DNA of 64,000 nucleotides from Clostridiales bacterium. GTDB lineage: Bacteria > Bacillota > Clostridia > Christensenellales > Aristaeellaceae. Each line of letters opens with the position of its first letter. Position 1 is the first letter of the stretch. The notes beneath the pieces were generated by a model that was not told where the DNA came from, did not search any database, and saw only the letters and a list, made by a program, of their open reading frames with translations. Below are positions 53,784 to 62,526 of the stretch, one piece after another. The position numbers and the translations under genes are program-made. The stretch spans positions 27,570 through 91,569 of the forward strand of contig JAAYUF010000051.1 of assembly GCA_012517815.1 (NCBI GenBank), in the 5' to 3' direction.

Positions 53784-55242
53784 CGTCTTTCCTCCTGAAC
53801 GGCACGCAAAGCGATACCGACGTGCCGTTTTCTCCGCTTTCAATCCGTACGCCCTCGGGTTGGTTGTAATATAGCTGGATGCGCTTATTGACGTTGAACA
53901 GCCCGTAACAACCCCGTTCGCCTTCCGTCGGCGCTTCGGTGGACAGGCTCTCGCGCACCTGCGCCAGGCGCTCCGCGGTCATGCCCGCGCCGTTGTCCTG
54001 CACCACCAGCACCATGCGCCCCTCCTGTTCCCAGCCTTTCACGCGGATAAACCCGCGCCCGCGCCGGTGCTTGATACCGTGGTAGATCGCGTTTTCCACC
54101 AGCGGCTGGAGCAGGAGCTTGAGAATTTGCCGGCCGTACAGCGCCTGCGGGATATCGATCTCATAATCCAGAATGTCCCGGTAGCGAATCTTCTGGATGG
54201 TCAGGTAGCCCTGCAGATGCTTGATCTCATCGGACAGGGGAATCCAGTCGCGGCCCTGGGAAAGGGAAATGCGGAAAAAATCGCTCAGCGCGCGGGTGAT
54301 GTGGATCACCTCGTTGGTGCGCTGCGCCTCCGCCAGCCAGACGATGGCGTCCAGCGTGTTGTACAGGAAGTGCGGCGCGATCTGCGCCTGCAGGGTGCGC
54401 AGCTCGCTGCGCTTGAGGTTTTCCTGTTCGCGCCGGTTTTCGTCGATCAGCCGCTGGAGCTTGCCGGCCATCACGTTCAGGCTCTCGGTCAGCCCGCGCA
54501 GCTCGGTGACCTCCGGCTTATCCACGCGCGCCAGCAGGTCGCCCTCGGCAATCGCGCCGGCGAAGCGCTCCAGCTTCGCAATGGGGGTGCGGATGGTCCG
54601 GGACAGCGATTTTTGCGCCAGAATCGCAAAGGCGAAGGTGATCACCACCAGCGCGGCCATCAGCCACAGGATCAGCGTCAGCTGCTCCTGCAGGAGACGG
54701 CTGGTGTTCATGGTCGCCGTGATCTCCACCGTGATGTATTTTTCCAGCATGTCGCCCACCAGCGAGGCGACGCTGCGCACCTCTTCCAGCAGGGCTTCGT
54801 TATCGGCCACGAACGCGCCAGCGGCGATCTGCTCCCCCATGCGGTCGATGTAGCTTTTCAGCGTGTCCATCGTGCGCCTGGCGACGGTCAGCTCCGCGGA
54901 GTTGCCGCCGGCCGCCGTGGACATCAGCTCCTCGATGGTCAGGTTCACCTCGTCCATCAGGGCGTACTGCCTTGCGTCGTCAAAGCCGATGCGGCCCGCG
55001 ACGATGCTCCACATCTCATCCGGTATATCGGAGGTGACCAGCGGCTTGAGCGAGGACACCCGCTCCACCTGGGAAATCGCCTGATGGTAGCTGTCGGCGT
55101 AGGTGCGCATCGTCCAGATGCTGGTAAGGGCAGGGATCAGCATCAGCGCCATGATGACCATAAAGCTGAAGCGAAGCCGTTCCGACAGGCTATTGCCTAC
55201 GCCCATCCGGCTGAACAGGCGGTCAAACATCGCGCGGTCCAT
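53758..55242 (-). CDS. Sensor histidine kinase (YesM/LytS-type)
   Basis: A 494-residue kinase. TM1 lies near residues 22-42 and TM2 near 185-205, with an extracytoplasmic domain of about 140 residues between them. A HAMP-like segment follows (RTIRTPIAKLERFAGAIAEGDL). The phospho-His is in QIAPHFLYNTLDAI, and the ATPase end has QPLVENAIYHGIKHR and DNGAGM. It probably senses the lipoprotein binding protein encoded just upstream. Stop and start overlap with the regulator gene. Confidence 0.92.
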   Translation of the reverse strand: MDRAMFDRLFSRMGVGNSLSERLRFSFMVIMALMLIPALTSIWTMRTYADSYHQAISQVERVSSLKPLVTSDIPDEMWSIVAGRIGFDDARQYALMDEVNLTIEELMSTAAGGNSAELTVARRTMDTLKSYIDRMGEQIAAGAFVADNEALLEEVRSVASLVGDMLEKYITVEITATMNTSRLLQEQLTLILWLMAALVVITFAFAILAQKSLSRTIRTPIAKLERFAGAIAEGDLLARVDKPEVTELRGLTESLNVMAGKLQRLIDENRREQENLKRSELRTLQAQIAPHFLYNTLDAIVWLAEAQRTNEVIHITRALSDFFRISLSQGRDWIPLSDEIKHLQGYLTIQKIRYRDILDYEIDIPQALYGRQILKLLLQPLVENAIYHGIKHRRGRGFIRVKGWEQEGRMVLVVQDNGAGMTAERLAQVRESLSTEAPTEGERGCYGLFNVNKRIQLYYNQPEGVRIESGENGTSVSLCVPFRRKDDVQGVSGG

Positions 55243-55245
55243 CGG

Positions 55246-56238
55246 CTAATACTCCCTTGCCGCAAGGCTGTCCAGATCGGTGTCAAACTCGGTAAACACC
55301 CGTTCCTCGGAATAGGTGTCCCGCGGGATGGTCTCCCCGGCCGCCAGCTTCTTGGCCAGTTCCATGATTATATCGCCGATGAGCGGCGTGCACTCCACCA
55401 CGCAGTTGATCCGGCCCTGCTTGAGCAGGTCGATGGCGGCCTGCTCCCCGTCCACCGTCACGATCACGATATCCTTGCCCGGCACGAGGCCGGCCTCCTC
55501 AATCGCCTCGATCGCGCCCAGGGTCATGGCGTCGTTGTGGGAAAAGAGCACGTCGATATCGCCGTACTGCTGCAAAAGCTCCCGCATGCACTCCTTGCCC
55601 TTGGAGCGCAGAAAATCACCGGAAACGCTGGCGATGATGGTGAAGCGCTCATCCCCCTCCAGCACGCCGCGGAACCCCGCCCCGCGCTGGCGCATGGGGG
55701 TGGAATCCACCGTGCCGGAAATTTCCGCGATGTTCACGTGATCGGCGTCGGCCATCTTTCGCAGCACAAAGCGGCCCGCCTTGCGCCCCTCCTCGTAGAA
55801 ATCCGAACCCACAAAGCCTACGAACAGGCTCTGGTCGCTGGTGTTGATGCGCCGGTCGGTGGTGAGCACCGGGATGCCGGCGTTCTTGGCCTCCCGGAGC
55901 ACGTTGTCCCAACCGTCCTCCACGATGGGCGAAAAGGCGATCACATCCACCTGATAGGCAATAAAGGAGCGAATGGCCTTGATCTGCTTTTCCTGCTTCT
56001 GTTCCGCGTTTTCATACATCAGCTGCACGCCCGCGCGTTTGGCCGCTTCCTGTACGGACTTGGTGTTGCCGATGCGCCAGGCGCTTTCCGAGCCCAGCTG
56101 GGAAAAGCCCAGCAAAACCTGGGACTCGTCCTGTACGGAGGCGGCGGGCCGGGCCGAGGGCGCGCACCCGCCGGTCAGCAGAAGGCACAGGGCGCATGCC
56201 AGCGCCAGTCCGGCGGTTTTTCCAAAACGGTTCTTCAC
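55246..56238 (-). CDS. Sensory lipoprotein sugar-binding protein (YtfQ-like)
   Basis: A 330-residue lipoprotein. GTG 56238 lies about 6 nt after GGGAGGG. The lipobox is LLTGGC. It resembles the importer's binding protein: FSQLGSESAWRIGNTKSVQEAAK and EQKQEKQIKAIRSFIAYQVD against FSQIGQESDWRTANT. It is 3 bp before the kinase gene, so it probably reports sugar to the kinase rather than feeding the importer. A three-component sensor is inferred. Confidence 0.85.
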   Translation of the reverse strand: MKNRFGKTAGLALACALCLLLTGGCAPSARPAASVQDESQVLLGFSQLGSESAWRIGNTKSVQEAAKRAGVQLMYENAEQKQEKQIKAIRSFIAYQVDVIAFSPIVEDGWDNVLREAKNAGIPVLTTDRRINTSDQSLFVGFVGSDFYEEGRKAGRFVLRKMADADHVNIAEISGTVDSTPMRQRGAGFRGVLEGDERFTIIASVSGDFLRSKGKECMRELLQQYGDIDVLFSHNDAMTLGAIEAIEEAGLVPGKDIVIVTVDGEQAAIDLLKQGRINCVVECTPLIGDIIMELAKKLAAGETIPRDTYSEERVFTEFDTDLDSLAAREY

Positions 56239-56466
56239 ACACACCCTCCCCCCGACGCCGGCCGGATCGGCCGAATCGGATGAAACCGGCCCGCATCCGT
56301 ACGGGCGCCGGAGGGCGGCTCCCGGATGTGGGCGGCAATGAGTACGTACAACTTGCGCGGCGGGCGTCCATTCCGCCCCCGGCAGGCGCAGCGCCGGCCG
56401 GGCGGCGTTCGCGCGTCCCACGGGAGCGATCGCCCCGACGTATTGGTTTGCGAATCAAATCACCTT

Positions 56467-56495
56467 ATTGTAGCACGGTCCCGCGCGCTGCACAA
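56467..56495 (-). promoter_or_regulatory. Promoter of the sensor operon
   Basis: Minus strand TTGTGC (56490-56495), 17-bp spacer, TACAAT (56467-56472). Leader about 225 nt. Confidence 0.65.
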
Positions 56496-56727
56496 GGCTG
56501 CGTTTCTCCGCGCGGCGCGCTGGCTGTGCCGGGCGACCGGCGAAAAGGAACGTCGGGCCGGGCGGACCGACGGCGATAGGCGCGGCTGGCCCCCTGCGCA
56601 CGCTCCCGCCAAAGCCGCGCCTGGGCCGAGGTTGCCGCGCGCGGTACGGGCAAGCCGACCGCCGCCGCTTCGCCCGCGCGCCCGCAGCGCAACGTGCCCA
56701 TGGCTGATAGGGATTCCATTCAGGAAT

Positions 56728-56860
56728 ACATCAAAGCTCCCATGCGACTTTCTTCCGGGACGAGGCGCGGAAGCGAAAACGCAGCGGGGCTACGCCGAGC
56801 CTTCGCGGCAATGCCACAGCGGAAAAGCGCCGCGAGAGGGAGGCGTCCATGTTCTGACAC
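56728..56860 (+). repeat. Dispersed repeat family B, copy 4
   Basis: CAAAGCTCCC, then CGGGACGAGGCGCGGAAGC, and AAAAGCGCCGCGAGAGGGAG before GGCGTCCATG. Confidence 0.75.
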
Positions 56861-56894
56861 CGGATCAGGCGCCGGATCGGGCTTCACCCCGGCT

Positions 56895-57060
56895 GTCCAG
56901 GAACCCCTGCCTCAGGCAGCGCCGCTCGCCGCATCGCCCTTCGGGCGGTTCGCTCGCTTTGGCAAAAGGCAACGGCATAAGGCTTTGGAGCTCCGCCCCA
57001 AACCCCGCGAGGGTTTCACGCTGGCCCCAATTCCGCCGCAGAGGGGGGTTTCAACAGTCT
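56895..57060 (+). repeat. Dispersed repeat family A, copy 4
   Basis: GCCGCATCGCCCTTCGGGCG, then GTTCGCTCGCTTTGGCAAAA, CCCCGCGAGGGTTTCACG and ACAGTCT at the end. Confidence 0.85.
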
Positions 57061-57090
57061 AGACTTACCCCTCCTCCATCCGGCGAATAG

Positions 57091-57119
57091 AAAAAAAAGA
57101 CGCTTCCCCCGGAAGCGTC
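57091..57119 (-). terminator. LacI-gene terminator
   Basis: Perfect 9-bp stem GACGCTTCC / GGAAGCGTC (57099-57107, 57111-57119) followed on the minus strand by eight T (57091-57098), about 200 nt downstream of the stop. Confidence 0.9.
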
Positions 57120-57324
57120 GCGGGCCGATGCCCGTTTCCGCAAACAACCCGTCGCACGCTCCGGCGTCGGGGTTACGCTGGAGGCGCGCGGCCTTCGATC
57201 CGCGGCGCTTTCAAAGGGGAAGTCCACGATTTCTTGTTTTCTCGGGAGAACCGCCCGGTCGGGCGGCGTTTCTTCCCCGGCACGGCGCCGTTCTCCTGCC
57301 GCCGACGCCTGCCGGAGCGTCCGC

Positions 57325-58356
57325 TTACTTGCGGGCGATTCGTTTCTCCGAACCGCGCAGCGTCAGCCTGGGTACCACAACCAGCCGTTCCGCCGGCCGG
57401 CCGGGCTCGTCGAACCGCCGAATCAGCAGCTGGGCCGCCTTGGCCCCCAGCGAGGCCACCTCGCGGTCCAGGCAGCTGTAGGGCAGCTCGAACACCAGCT
57501 GGCCGGGCAGCTCGTCAAAGCTGACGAACGCCGCGTCCGCCGGGATTTTCAGCTTCAGGTCGCGCATCGCGTGCAGAAAACCGATCTCGCTGCGGTTGTT
57601 GGCGATGAAAAAGGCGGTCGGGTGCTCCGGTTCGCGCATCAGCATGGTCACCTGGCGGTACGTTTCTTCCTGGCCGAAAGAACCCGTGAGCAGAAACGGC
57701 CGGTGCAGCGGCAGGCCGTTTTGTGCCATGGCCTTGCGGAAGCCCTCCACGCGTTCCCGGCCGATCACCAGCTGGGTGTTGCCGGCAATCACGCCGATCG
57801 CCCGGTGCCCCGCGCGGATCAGCGCCTCCGTGGCGGCGTACGCGCCGCTGAAATTGTCGCTGAGCACGCAGTCGCAGTCCAGCCGGCTGATCGGCCGGTC
57901 CAGGATCACGTATGGGCTGCCCAGATCGTTCAGGCGCGAGGCCATCTGTTCGAAGTCGCGCTCGTTTTCGTAGTTGCAGGCGGGCACGTAGATCAGCCCG
58001 CGCACGCGCTGGTAGCGCATGGCTTCCAGCGCGCGGTAATCCCGCTGGGTATCGTTGCCGGAGGTCCGCAGGATCAGGGTATATCCGCATTTTTCCAATA
58101 CTTCGCACACGCCCGTCAGCAGGCTTGAAAAGAAGGGGTTGTTCGCTTCCGGGATGATCAGGCCGATCGCGTCGCTTTCCCTGCGCGAGAGGCTGCGCGC
58201 CAGCGCGGACGGCTGATAGTGGTACCTGTCCATGACCGCCCGGATCTTGGCCGCCGTTTCGCGGCTCACATATCCTTTGCCGTTGATCACACGGGATACC
58301 GTCGCCTTGCCGACGCCCGCCTCGCGCGCGATATCCTGAATATTGACGCTGCGCAT
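57325..58356 (-). CDS. LacI-family transcriptional regulator
   Basis: A 343-residue regulator. ATG 58356 follows GGAGGGATGGC. Residues 2-60 have the LacI HTH/hinge (NIQDIAREAGVGKATVSRVINGKGYVS). The rest is a periplasmic-binding-like effector domain (SDAIGLIIPEANNPFFSSLLTG; FFIANNRSEIGFLHA). It is divergent from nadD and probably autoregulated through an operator next to its -10. Confidence 0.92.
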   Translation of the reverse strand: MRSVNIQDIAREAGVGKATVSRVINGKGYVSRETAAKIRAVMDRYHYQPSALARSLSRRESDAIGLIIPEANNPFFSSLLTGVCEVLEKCGYTLILRTSGNDTQRDYRALEAMRYQRVRGLIYVPACNYENERDFEQMASRLNDLGSPYVILDRPISRLDCDCVLSDNFSGAYAATEALIRAGHRAIGVIAGNTQLVIGRERVEGFRKAMAQNGLPLHRPFLLTGSFGQEETYRQVTMLMREPEHPTAFFIANNRSEIGFLHAMRDLKLKIPADAAFVSFDELPGQLVFELPYSCLDREVASLGAKAAQLLIRRFDEPGRPAERLVVVPRLTLRGSEKRIARK

Positions 58357-58370
58357 GCCATCCCTCCGCC

Positions 58371-58386
58371 ATGAAAACGGTTCCAT
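58371..58386. promoter_or_regulatory. LacI-type operator ATGAAAACGGTTCCAT
   Basis: A near-palindrome with central CG, between the regulator's ATG and its -10 box. LacI-like, probably an autoregulatory site. Confidence 0.65.
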
Positions 58387-58396
58387 AACCAACTCG

Positions 58397-58425
58397 ATTA
58401 TAGCCTGTCCGCCGCGGGCTGTCAA
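58397..58425 (-). promoter_or_regulatory. Consensus promoter of the LacI gene
   Basis: Minus strand TTGACA (58420-58425), 17-bp spacer, TATAAT (58397-58402), fully consensus. Confidence 0.9.
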
Positions 58426-58705
58426 CGGCCAATGCCGGGCGCATCGCCGCTGGCTCTCGGTTGCCTCCGCCCCGCCGCCATGCGGCAATGTCCCGCGCCT
58501 GGCCTGACGCCAATCCGCAACCGACCCCGCCGGTCCCGGCGCCGCTTGTCGGCGGGCCGCTCCAGCCCCGCCGCAGGGGAAGGGCCGATCGCGCCCGATC
58601 CGCTGCCGACCGGCCGCCGAATGCGCCCGTTGCGCCGCCGCGCGCCGGAAGCGTTGCCAGCCGGCGGTACCCGGCGTTTGGGCGCGTCGCTTCCCATTTC
58701 AGGAC

Positions 58706-58727
58706 AACCCCTTTTCCTTCGGGGTTT
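58706..58727 (+). terminator. Small hairpin with T-run just before nadD
   Basis: AACCCC, loop, GGGGTT, then TTTT. Short stem; it may be a weak terminator or part of the promoter spacing. Confidence 0.4.
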
Positions 58728-58734
58728 TTTCGGG

Positions 58735-58740
58735 TATAAT
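58735..58740 (+). promoter_or_regulatory. Consensus -10 box of nadD-yqeK
   Basis: TATAAT. I see no convincing -35. The leader would be very short. Confidence 0.55.
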
Positions 58741-58764
58741 AACGGAATGGAAGGAGGCGCGGAT

Positions 58765-59952
58765 TTGGCAAAGGAACGCATCGGGCTCATGGGCGGCGCC
58801 TTCAACCCCATCCATGAGCGCCATTTGGCGATTGCCGCCTGCGCGCTTGCGGAAGCCAGGCTCAGCCGCATCATTTTCTTGCCGACCGGCAACCCGCCCC
58901 ACAAGCGCGAAGGGCTTGCGGACGCGGAGCACCGTTTTGAGATGACGCGCCTTGCGACGCTGGGAGAGCCGCGCTTCGCCGTCTCCCGGATCGAACTGGA
59001 CCGCACGGGCGTGATCTACACCGTCGATACGCTGCAGCTGCTCCGCCAGCAGCTGCCGGACGCGGATTTTTTCTACATCATCGGGGAGGACACGCTGCTG
59101 GATCTCCCCCACTGGCGCACGCCCGACCGGGTGTTCGAGCTATGCGCCTTTTTGGTGTGCCGCCGTTCCACCTGGGACGCGAGTGACCATCCGACGGTGG
59201 AGGAGCTGGTCGCGCGCGGCGCAAAGCTGCAATACCTCTCCCTCCCGCCGCTGGACGTGAGCGCCACGGACATCCGCAAGCGGCTGGCCGCGGGGGAAAC
59301 GCCGCCGGAGGTTCCGCCGCAGGTAATGGAATACATCCGCATCATGGGGCTGTACGGCGTGCCCGCCCGCCCCGAAGGCGCGGCGGAGATGTACCCGCGC
59401 CTCCGGCTGGCGCTGAGCGACCGCCGTCTGCTGCACTCGCTGCTGGTGGCGGCCACCGCGCGCGATCTGGCGCGCATCCACGGGCAGGATCAGGACGCGT
59501 GCGAGCTGGCCGGCCTGATGCACGACTGCGCCAAATGCATGCCCCTGCAAACGCTCCAGCGCATCGCCCGGGACCGGCGGCTGCTGCTGGACAAGGAAAC
59601 GCTGGCCAACGAGAACCTGCTGCACGGCCCCGTCGGCGCGGAAATCGCCGAGAACGAGTACGGCGTATGCAGCCCGAACATCCTCTCGGCCATCCGCTGC
59701 CACACCACCGGCCGCGTGGGGATGCTCCCGACCGATATGATCCTCTTTCTGGCCGACAAGATCGAACCCTCCCGCCGCAGTTACCCGGGGCTGGAGGAAG
59801 TGCGCGCGCTGGCCGGGCAAAGCTTGGTGGAGGCGACGCTGCGTTCCATGCGCTCCACCCGTCAGTACGTATCCCGACAGAAGGCTCCGCTCCACCCGAT
59901 GACCCAGCGTGTGATCACCTGGCTGGAGCGCCTGCCTCAGACTAAATCATAA
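58765..59952 (+). CDS. nadD: Fused nicotinate-nucleotide adenylyltransferase and YqeK HD phosphohydrolase
   Basis: A 395-residue fusion. TTG 58765 is chosen; GGAGG ends 7 nt upstream. Residues 5-200 are NadD (GLMGGAFNPIHERHLAIA; ISATDIR-like VSATDIRKRL), making deamido-NAD. Residues about 210-395 are a YqeK-type HD domain (LLHSLLVAATARDLA with HDCAK; LLHGPVGAEIA), which in this family hydrolyses diadenosine tetraphosphate. In most Firmicutes these are two neighbouring genes, so the fusion links NAD synthesis to Ap4A removal. RsfS follows, as in the usual nadD-yqeK-rsfS order. Confidence 0.88.
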   Translation: MAKERIGLMGGAFNPIHERHLAIAACALAEARLSRIIFLPTGNPPHKREGLADAEHRFEMTRLATLGEPRFAVSRIELDRTGVIYTVDTLQLLRQQLPDADFFYIIGEDTLLDLPHWRTPDRVFELCAFLVCRRSTWDASDHPTVEELVARGAKLQYLSLPPLDVSATDIRKRLAAGETPPEVPPQVMEYIRIMGLYGVPARPEGAAEMYPRLRLALSDRRLLHSLLVAATARDLARIHGQDQDACELAGLMHDCAKCMPLQTLQRIARDRRLLLDKETLANENLLHGPVGAEIAENEYGVCSPNILSAIRCHTTGRVGMLPTDMILFLADKIEPSRRSYPGLEEVRALAGQSLVEATLRSMRSTRQYVSRQKAPLHPMTQRVITWLERLPQTKS

Positions 59953-59968
59953 AGGAGAGATTGCCCGA

Positions 59969-60331
59969 ATGGAAGGAAAGGAAATCGCGCTCACAGCCGC
60001 TCAGGCCCTGTTTGACAAGAAGGCGCAGGATATCGTCGTGCTGGACGTATCCAGGCTGACCGTCATCACCGACGCGATGGTGATCGGCAGCGGCCGCAAC
60101 ACATTACAGCTCAAGGCGCTGGCCGACGAGGTGGAGGACAGGCTCGCCGCGGCGGGCGCGCGCCTGCTGCGCAAGGACGGTCAGCAGGACGCGCGCTGGA
60201 TCGTGCTGGATTACGGCGCCGCGCTGGTGCACCTGTTCCACACGCAGGAGCGCGAGTTTTACCGGCTGGACAAGCTTTGGGAGCACGACGGCAACCGCGT
60301 GCCCCTGCCGTTTGACGGGCTCGAACCGTAA
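59969..60331 (+). CDS. rsfS: Ribosome silencing factor RsfS
   Basis: A 120-residue protein, full length, with AAGGAGAG before the ATG. It binds L14 and blocks 50S-30S joining in starvation. Motifs IALTAAQALFDKKAQDIVVLD, MVIGSGRNTLQLKALADEVE and WIVLDYGAALVHLFHTQEREFYRLDKLW are diagnostic. It lies 16 bp after the nadD-yqeK fusion, so it is part of the same operon. Confidence 0.95.
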   Translation: MEGKEIALTAAQALFDKKAQDIVVLDVSRLTVITDAMVIGSGRNTLQLKALADEVEDRLAAAGARLLRKDGQQDARWIVLDYGAALVHLFHTQEREFYRLDKLWEHDGNRVPLPFDGLEP

Positions 60332-60404
60332 ACCCGCCGGCCCGGCCGCCGACGCCGGCTGTTTGCCCCGCCGCGTCGCGCGCGATGGCGTCTGGAATGA
60401 TGTT

Positions 60405-60440
60405 AACCCGCCCCCGGAGGTTTCGGGGGCGGGTTTTCTT
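60405..60440 (+). terminator. Terminator of the nadD-rsfS operon
   Basis: A 12-bp perfect stem AACCCGCCCCCG / CGGGGGCGGGTT (60405-60416, 60424-60435) and TTCTT. Confidence 0.9.
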
Positions 60441-60580
60441 GTCAAAGAACCCATACCCAATGCTGTGCCGCTCGCCTTATCGCCCTTCGGGCTGTTCTCC
60501 CGCTTTGGCAAAATGCTTCGGCAAAAGGCTTTGGGGAGAGCTGCCCAAACCTCACAAGGGTTTCACCCTTGACCCGGCCT
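60441..60580 (+). repeat. Dispersed repeat family A, copy 5
   Basis: GTCAAAGAACCC, TATCGCCCTTCGGGCTGTTC, AAAATGCTTCGG, then CACAAGGGTTTCACCCTTG. Confidence 0.85.
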
Positions 60581-60866
60581 GTCAAAGAAACCAAACAGAG
60601 CGCAGTGCCGCTCGCCTAATAGCCCTTCGGGCAGTTCGCTCGCTTCGGCAATATGCTGCAGTATCATGCTTTGGAGCGCCTCCGGTCGGTTTCATCGTCA
60701 GGCCGGGCACCGCCGTGCCCAGTCCTCGTGAAACCTCGCACCTTCGGGTCGCTTTCGACTACGCCCAAGCGGCCACTGACCGCTTGCTCGCCTCCGGTGC
60801 CCCAAACCCCGCAAGGGTTTCACCCTTGACCCAATTCCTCTGCGGCGGGAGTTTATCGACAGCCTT
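60581..60866 (+). repeat. Dispersed repeat family A, copy 6 (extended)
   Basis: Same left end (GTCAAAGAAACC), same core, then an insertion-like block (GCGCCTCCGGTCGGTTTC to TGCTCGCCTCCGGTGCCCC) before CAAGGGTTTCACCC and a GCGGCGGGAGTTT tail. Confidence 0.8.
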
Positions 60867-62507
60867 TCAGGCGTCCTCACCGGTCGGCGCTACCAGCGCC
60901 CCGTTCCAGTCCAGCGCGAGCATGGTGATATCGTCCGCCTGCTCCGCGCCGGCCGCGAAAAGGTCCAGCCGTTCCTTCAGGTAGGGCAGCAGGTCCATCA
61001 CGCCCATCGGCCGCCCGTCCGATTCGTTCAGCGCCGCCTCCAGACGTTCTTCGCCAAACAGCGCGCAGTTCGGGTTCAGCGCCTCGGTAACGCCATCGGT
61101 GTACAGGAACAGGCGGTCCCCAGGTTCCAGTGTCAGTTCAAAGTCGGTATAGCGCATGTGCTCCATGCCGGCCAGCACGAAACCGGGTTTGCGGCGCAGC
61201 CACTCGTAGCGGCCGCCGCGCCGGCGGATCAGCGGCGGGTTATGCCCGGCGTTGGCCATCGTAAGCTTTCCGGTCGCCAGTTCCAGCAGCCCCATGTACG
61301 CGGTGACGAACATGCCCGCGTCGTTGTGGTGGCAGAGCTGCTCGTTTACGCTGGCAAAAATCTGGGCCGGGGTTTCCCCCTGCATGGCGCGGGTGCGCAT
61401 CAGGGATTGCGTGATCGCCATGAACAGCGCGGCCGGGATGCCCTTGCCGGACACATCCGCGATGATGAAGGCCAGGTGCGTGCCGGTCTGCTCCGTGCCG
61501 TGCAGGATGTAGAAATCGTAGAAATCCCCGCCCACGGATTTGGCGGGCTGCATGGTGGCGTAAACGGAAAACTCGCGGCGGTCCGGCGGGTAGGGGAAAA
61601 TGCGCGGGAGCATGGAGGCCTGGATGGTATTGGCGACGTTGAGCTCGGTCGCGATGCGCTGCTTGTCCGCGGTGACGACGCGCAGGTTTTCCACATACTC
61701 CTTGATGTTCTCCGCCATGGCGTTGAAGCTTTGCGCCATCACGCCGATCTCGTCCCGGCCGGTGGCTTCAAAGGGCGCGAGCTCAAGCGTTTCGGCGCTC
61801 TTGTCAAAGGCGGCCATATGCGCGGAGAGCTTTTTAATAGGCAGCACCACGCTGCGGTGGGTGATGAGCAGCGCCAGCAGCACGAACAGCAGGATCACCG
61901 CGGTCACGATGCCCATCAGCTGAACGGTTTGCACCGCCGTGCGATACAGCACCACCGCCATGTCGATATCCACGCCCACCACCGCGACCGTTTCGCCCAG
62001 GCTGTTCTTCAGCGGCGCGTATGCCGAAAGCAGATGCCCGAACGGGCCTGTGGTGATTCGGCGCGTGCTGGCCGTTTCGCCGGTCTGCATCACGCCCGTG
62101 GTGATGTCGTAGACATCCGATTCCCCCGAGTGATCGCCCAGCTTGTTGATCAAGGCCATGTCCTCGTCCGCCAGCGCGACGTCGAACACATACACCGCGT
62201 CGTTTTGGTCCGCGTCCGGGATGGAAACGTAGAGAAACCGCAGGTCAAGCAGGCGTTTGATGTTTTGCAGCTTCACCGCGGCGGTGTCGTAGGTTTCGTC
62301 CGGCCCCTGGCTCAGGTAACGCCGGATCGCGTCGCCGTCGATCCCGGTAGCCGCGAGCTCGGCGGAGCTGGACGCCAGATCCCCGTACAGCTGCACCATC
62401 TCCCGATAGTTGAGCACATAGGCGAGCAGGCCGACCGCAGCGGCCAGCAGAATCGCAAGCGCGGCGAACAGCAGGATGACCCTCGTTCGGATGCTGGTAT
62501 TTCGCAA
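60867..62507 (-). CDS. SpoIIE-type PP2C phosphatase with extracytoplasmic sensor and HAMP
   Basis: A 546-residue protein. TTG 62507 is chosen because GGAGG lies 8 nt upstream. TM1 near residues 8-32, an extracytoplasmic region of about 165 residues, TM2 near 200-225, HAMP (THRSVVLPIKKLSAHMAAF), then the SpoIIE domain: VGGDFYDFY, IIADVSGKGIPAALFM, ANAGHNPPLI and ADDITMLAL, with all metal-binding Asp residues. It dephosphorylates an anti-sigma-antagonist or similar partner, probably in stress or surface signalling. No partner gene is near. Confidence 0.9.
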   Translation of the reverse strand: MRNTSIRTRVILLFAALAILLAAAVGLLAYVLNYREMVQLYGDLASSSAELAATGIDGDAIRRYLSQGPDETYDTAAVKLQNIKRLLDLRFLYVSIPDADQNDAVYVFDVALADEDMALINKLGDHSGESDVYDITTGVMQTGETASTRRITTGPFGHLLSAYAPLKNSLGETVAVVGVDIDMAVVLYRTAVQTVQLMGIVTAVILLFVLLALLITHRSVVLPIKKLSAHMAAFDKSAETLELAPFEATGRDEIGVMAQSFNAMAENIKEYVENLRVVTADKQRIATELNVANTIQASMLPRIFPYPPDRREFSVYATMQPAKSVGGDFYDFYILHGTEQTGTHLAFIIADVSGKGIPAALFMAITQSLMRTRAMQGETPAQIFASVNEQLCHHNDAGMFVTAYMGLLELATGKLTMANAGHNPPLIRRRGGRYEWLRRKPGFVLAGMEHMRYTDFELTLEPGDRLFLYTDGVTEALNPNCALFGEERLEAALNESDGRPMGVMDLLPYLKERLDLFAAGAEQADDITMLALDWNGALVAPTGEDA

Positions 62508-62526
62508 CCCGGTTTCCTCCTTCCGG

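Larger units (their letters stand above)
56239..57324. other. Long gap with repeats and terminator
   Basis: No gene. Besides the sensor promoter it has repeat B copy 4 (about 56728-56860), repeat A copy 4 (56895-57060) and the LacI terminator (57091-57119). Confidence 0.65.
58426..58764. other. Divergent gap between the LacI and nadD genes
   Basis: No gene. It contains a hairpin (58706-58727) with AACCCC / GGGGTT and T-run, and TATAAT at 58735-58740 for nadD. Confidence 0.6.
60332..60866. other. Convergent gap with tandem repeat family A copies
   Basis: No gene. It has the operon terminator, then two repeat A copies (60441-60580, 60581-60866), the second ending at the phosphatase stop. Confidence 0.7.

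Noticed and set aside
54067..56283. A 738-codon plus-strand open frame
   Set aside because: Antisense to the kinase and lipoprotein genes; no ribosome site.
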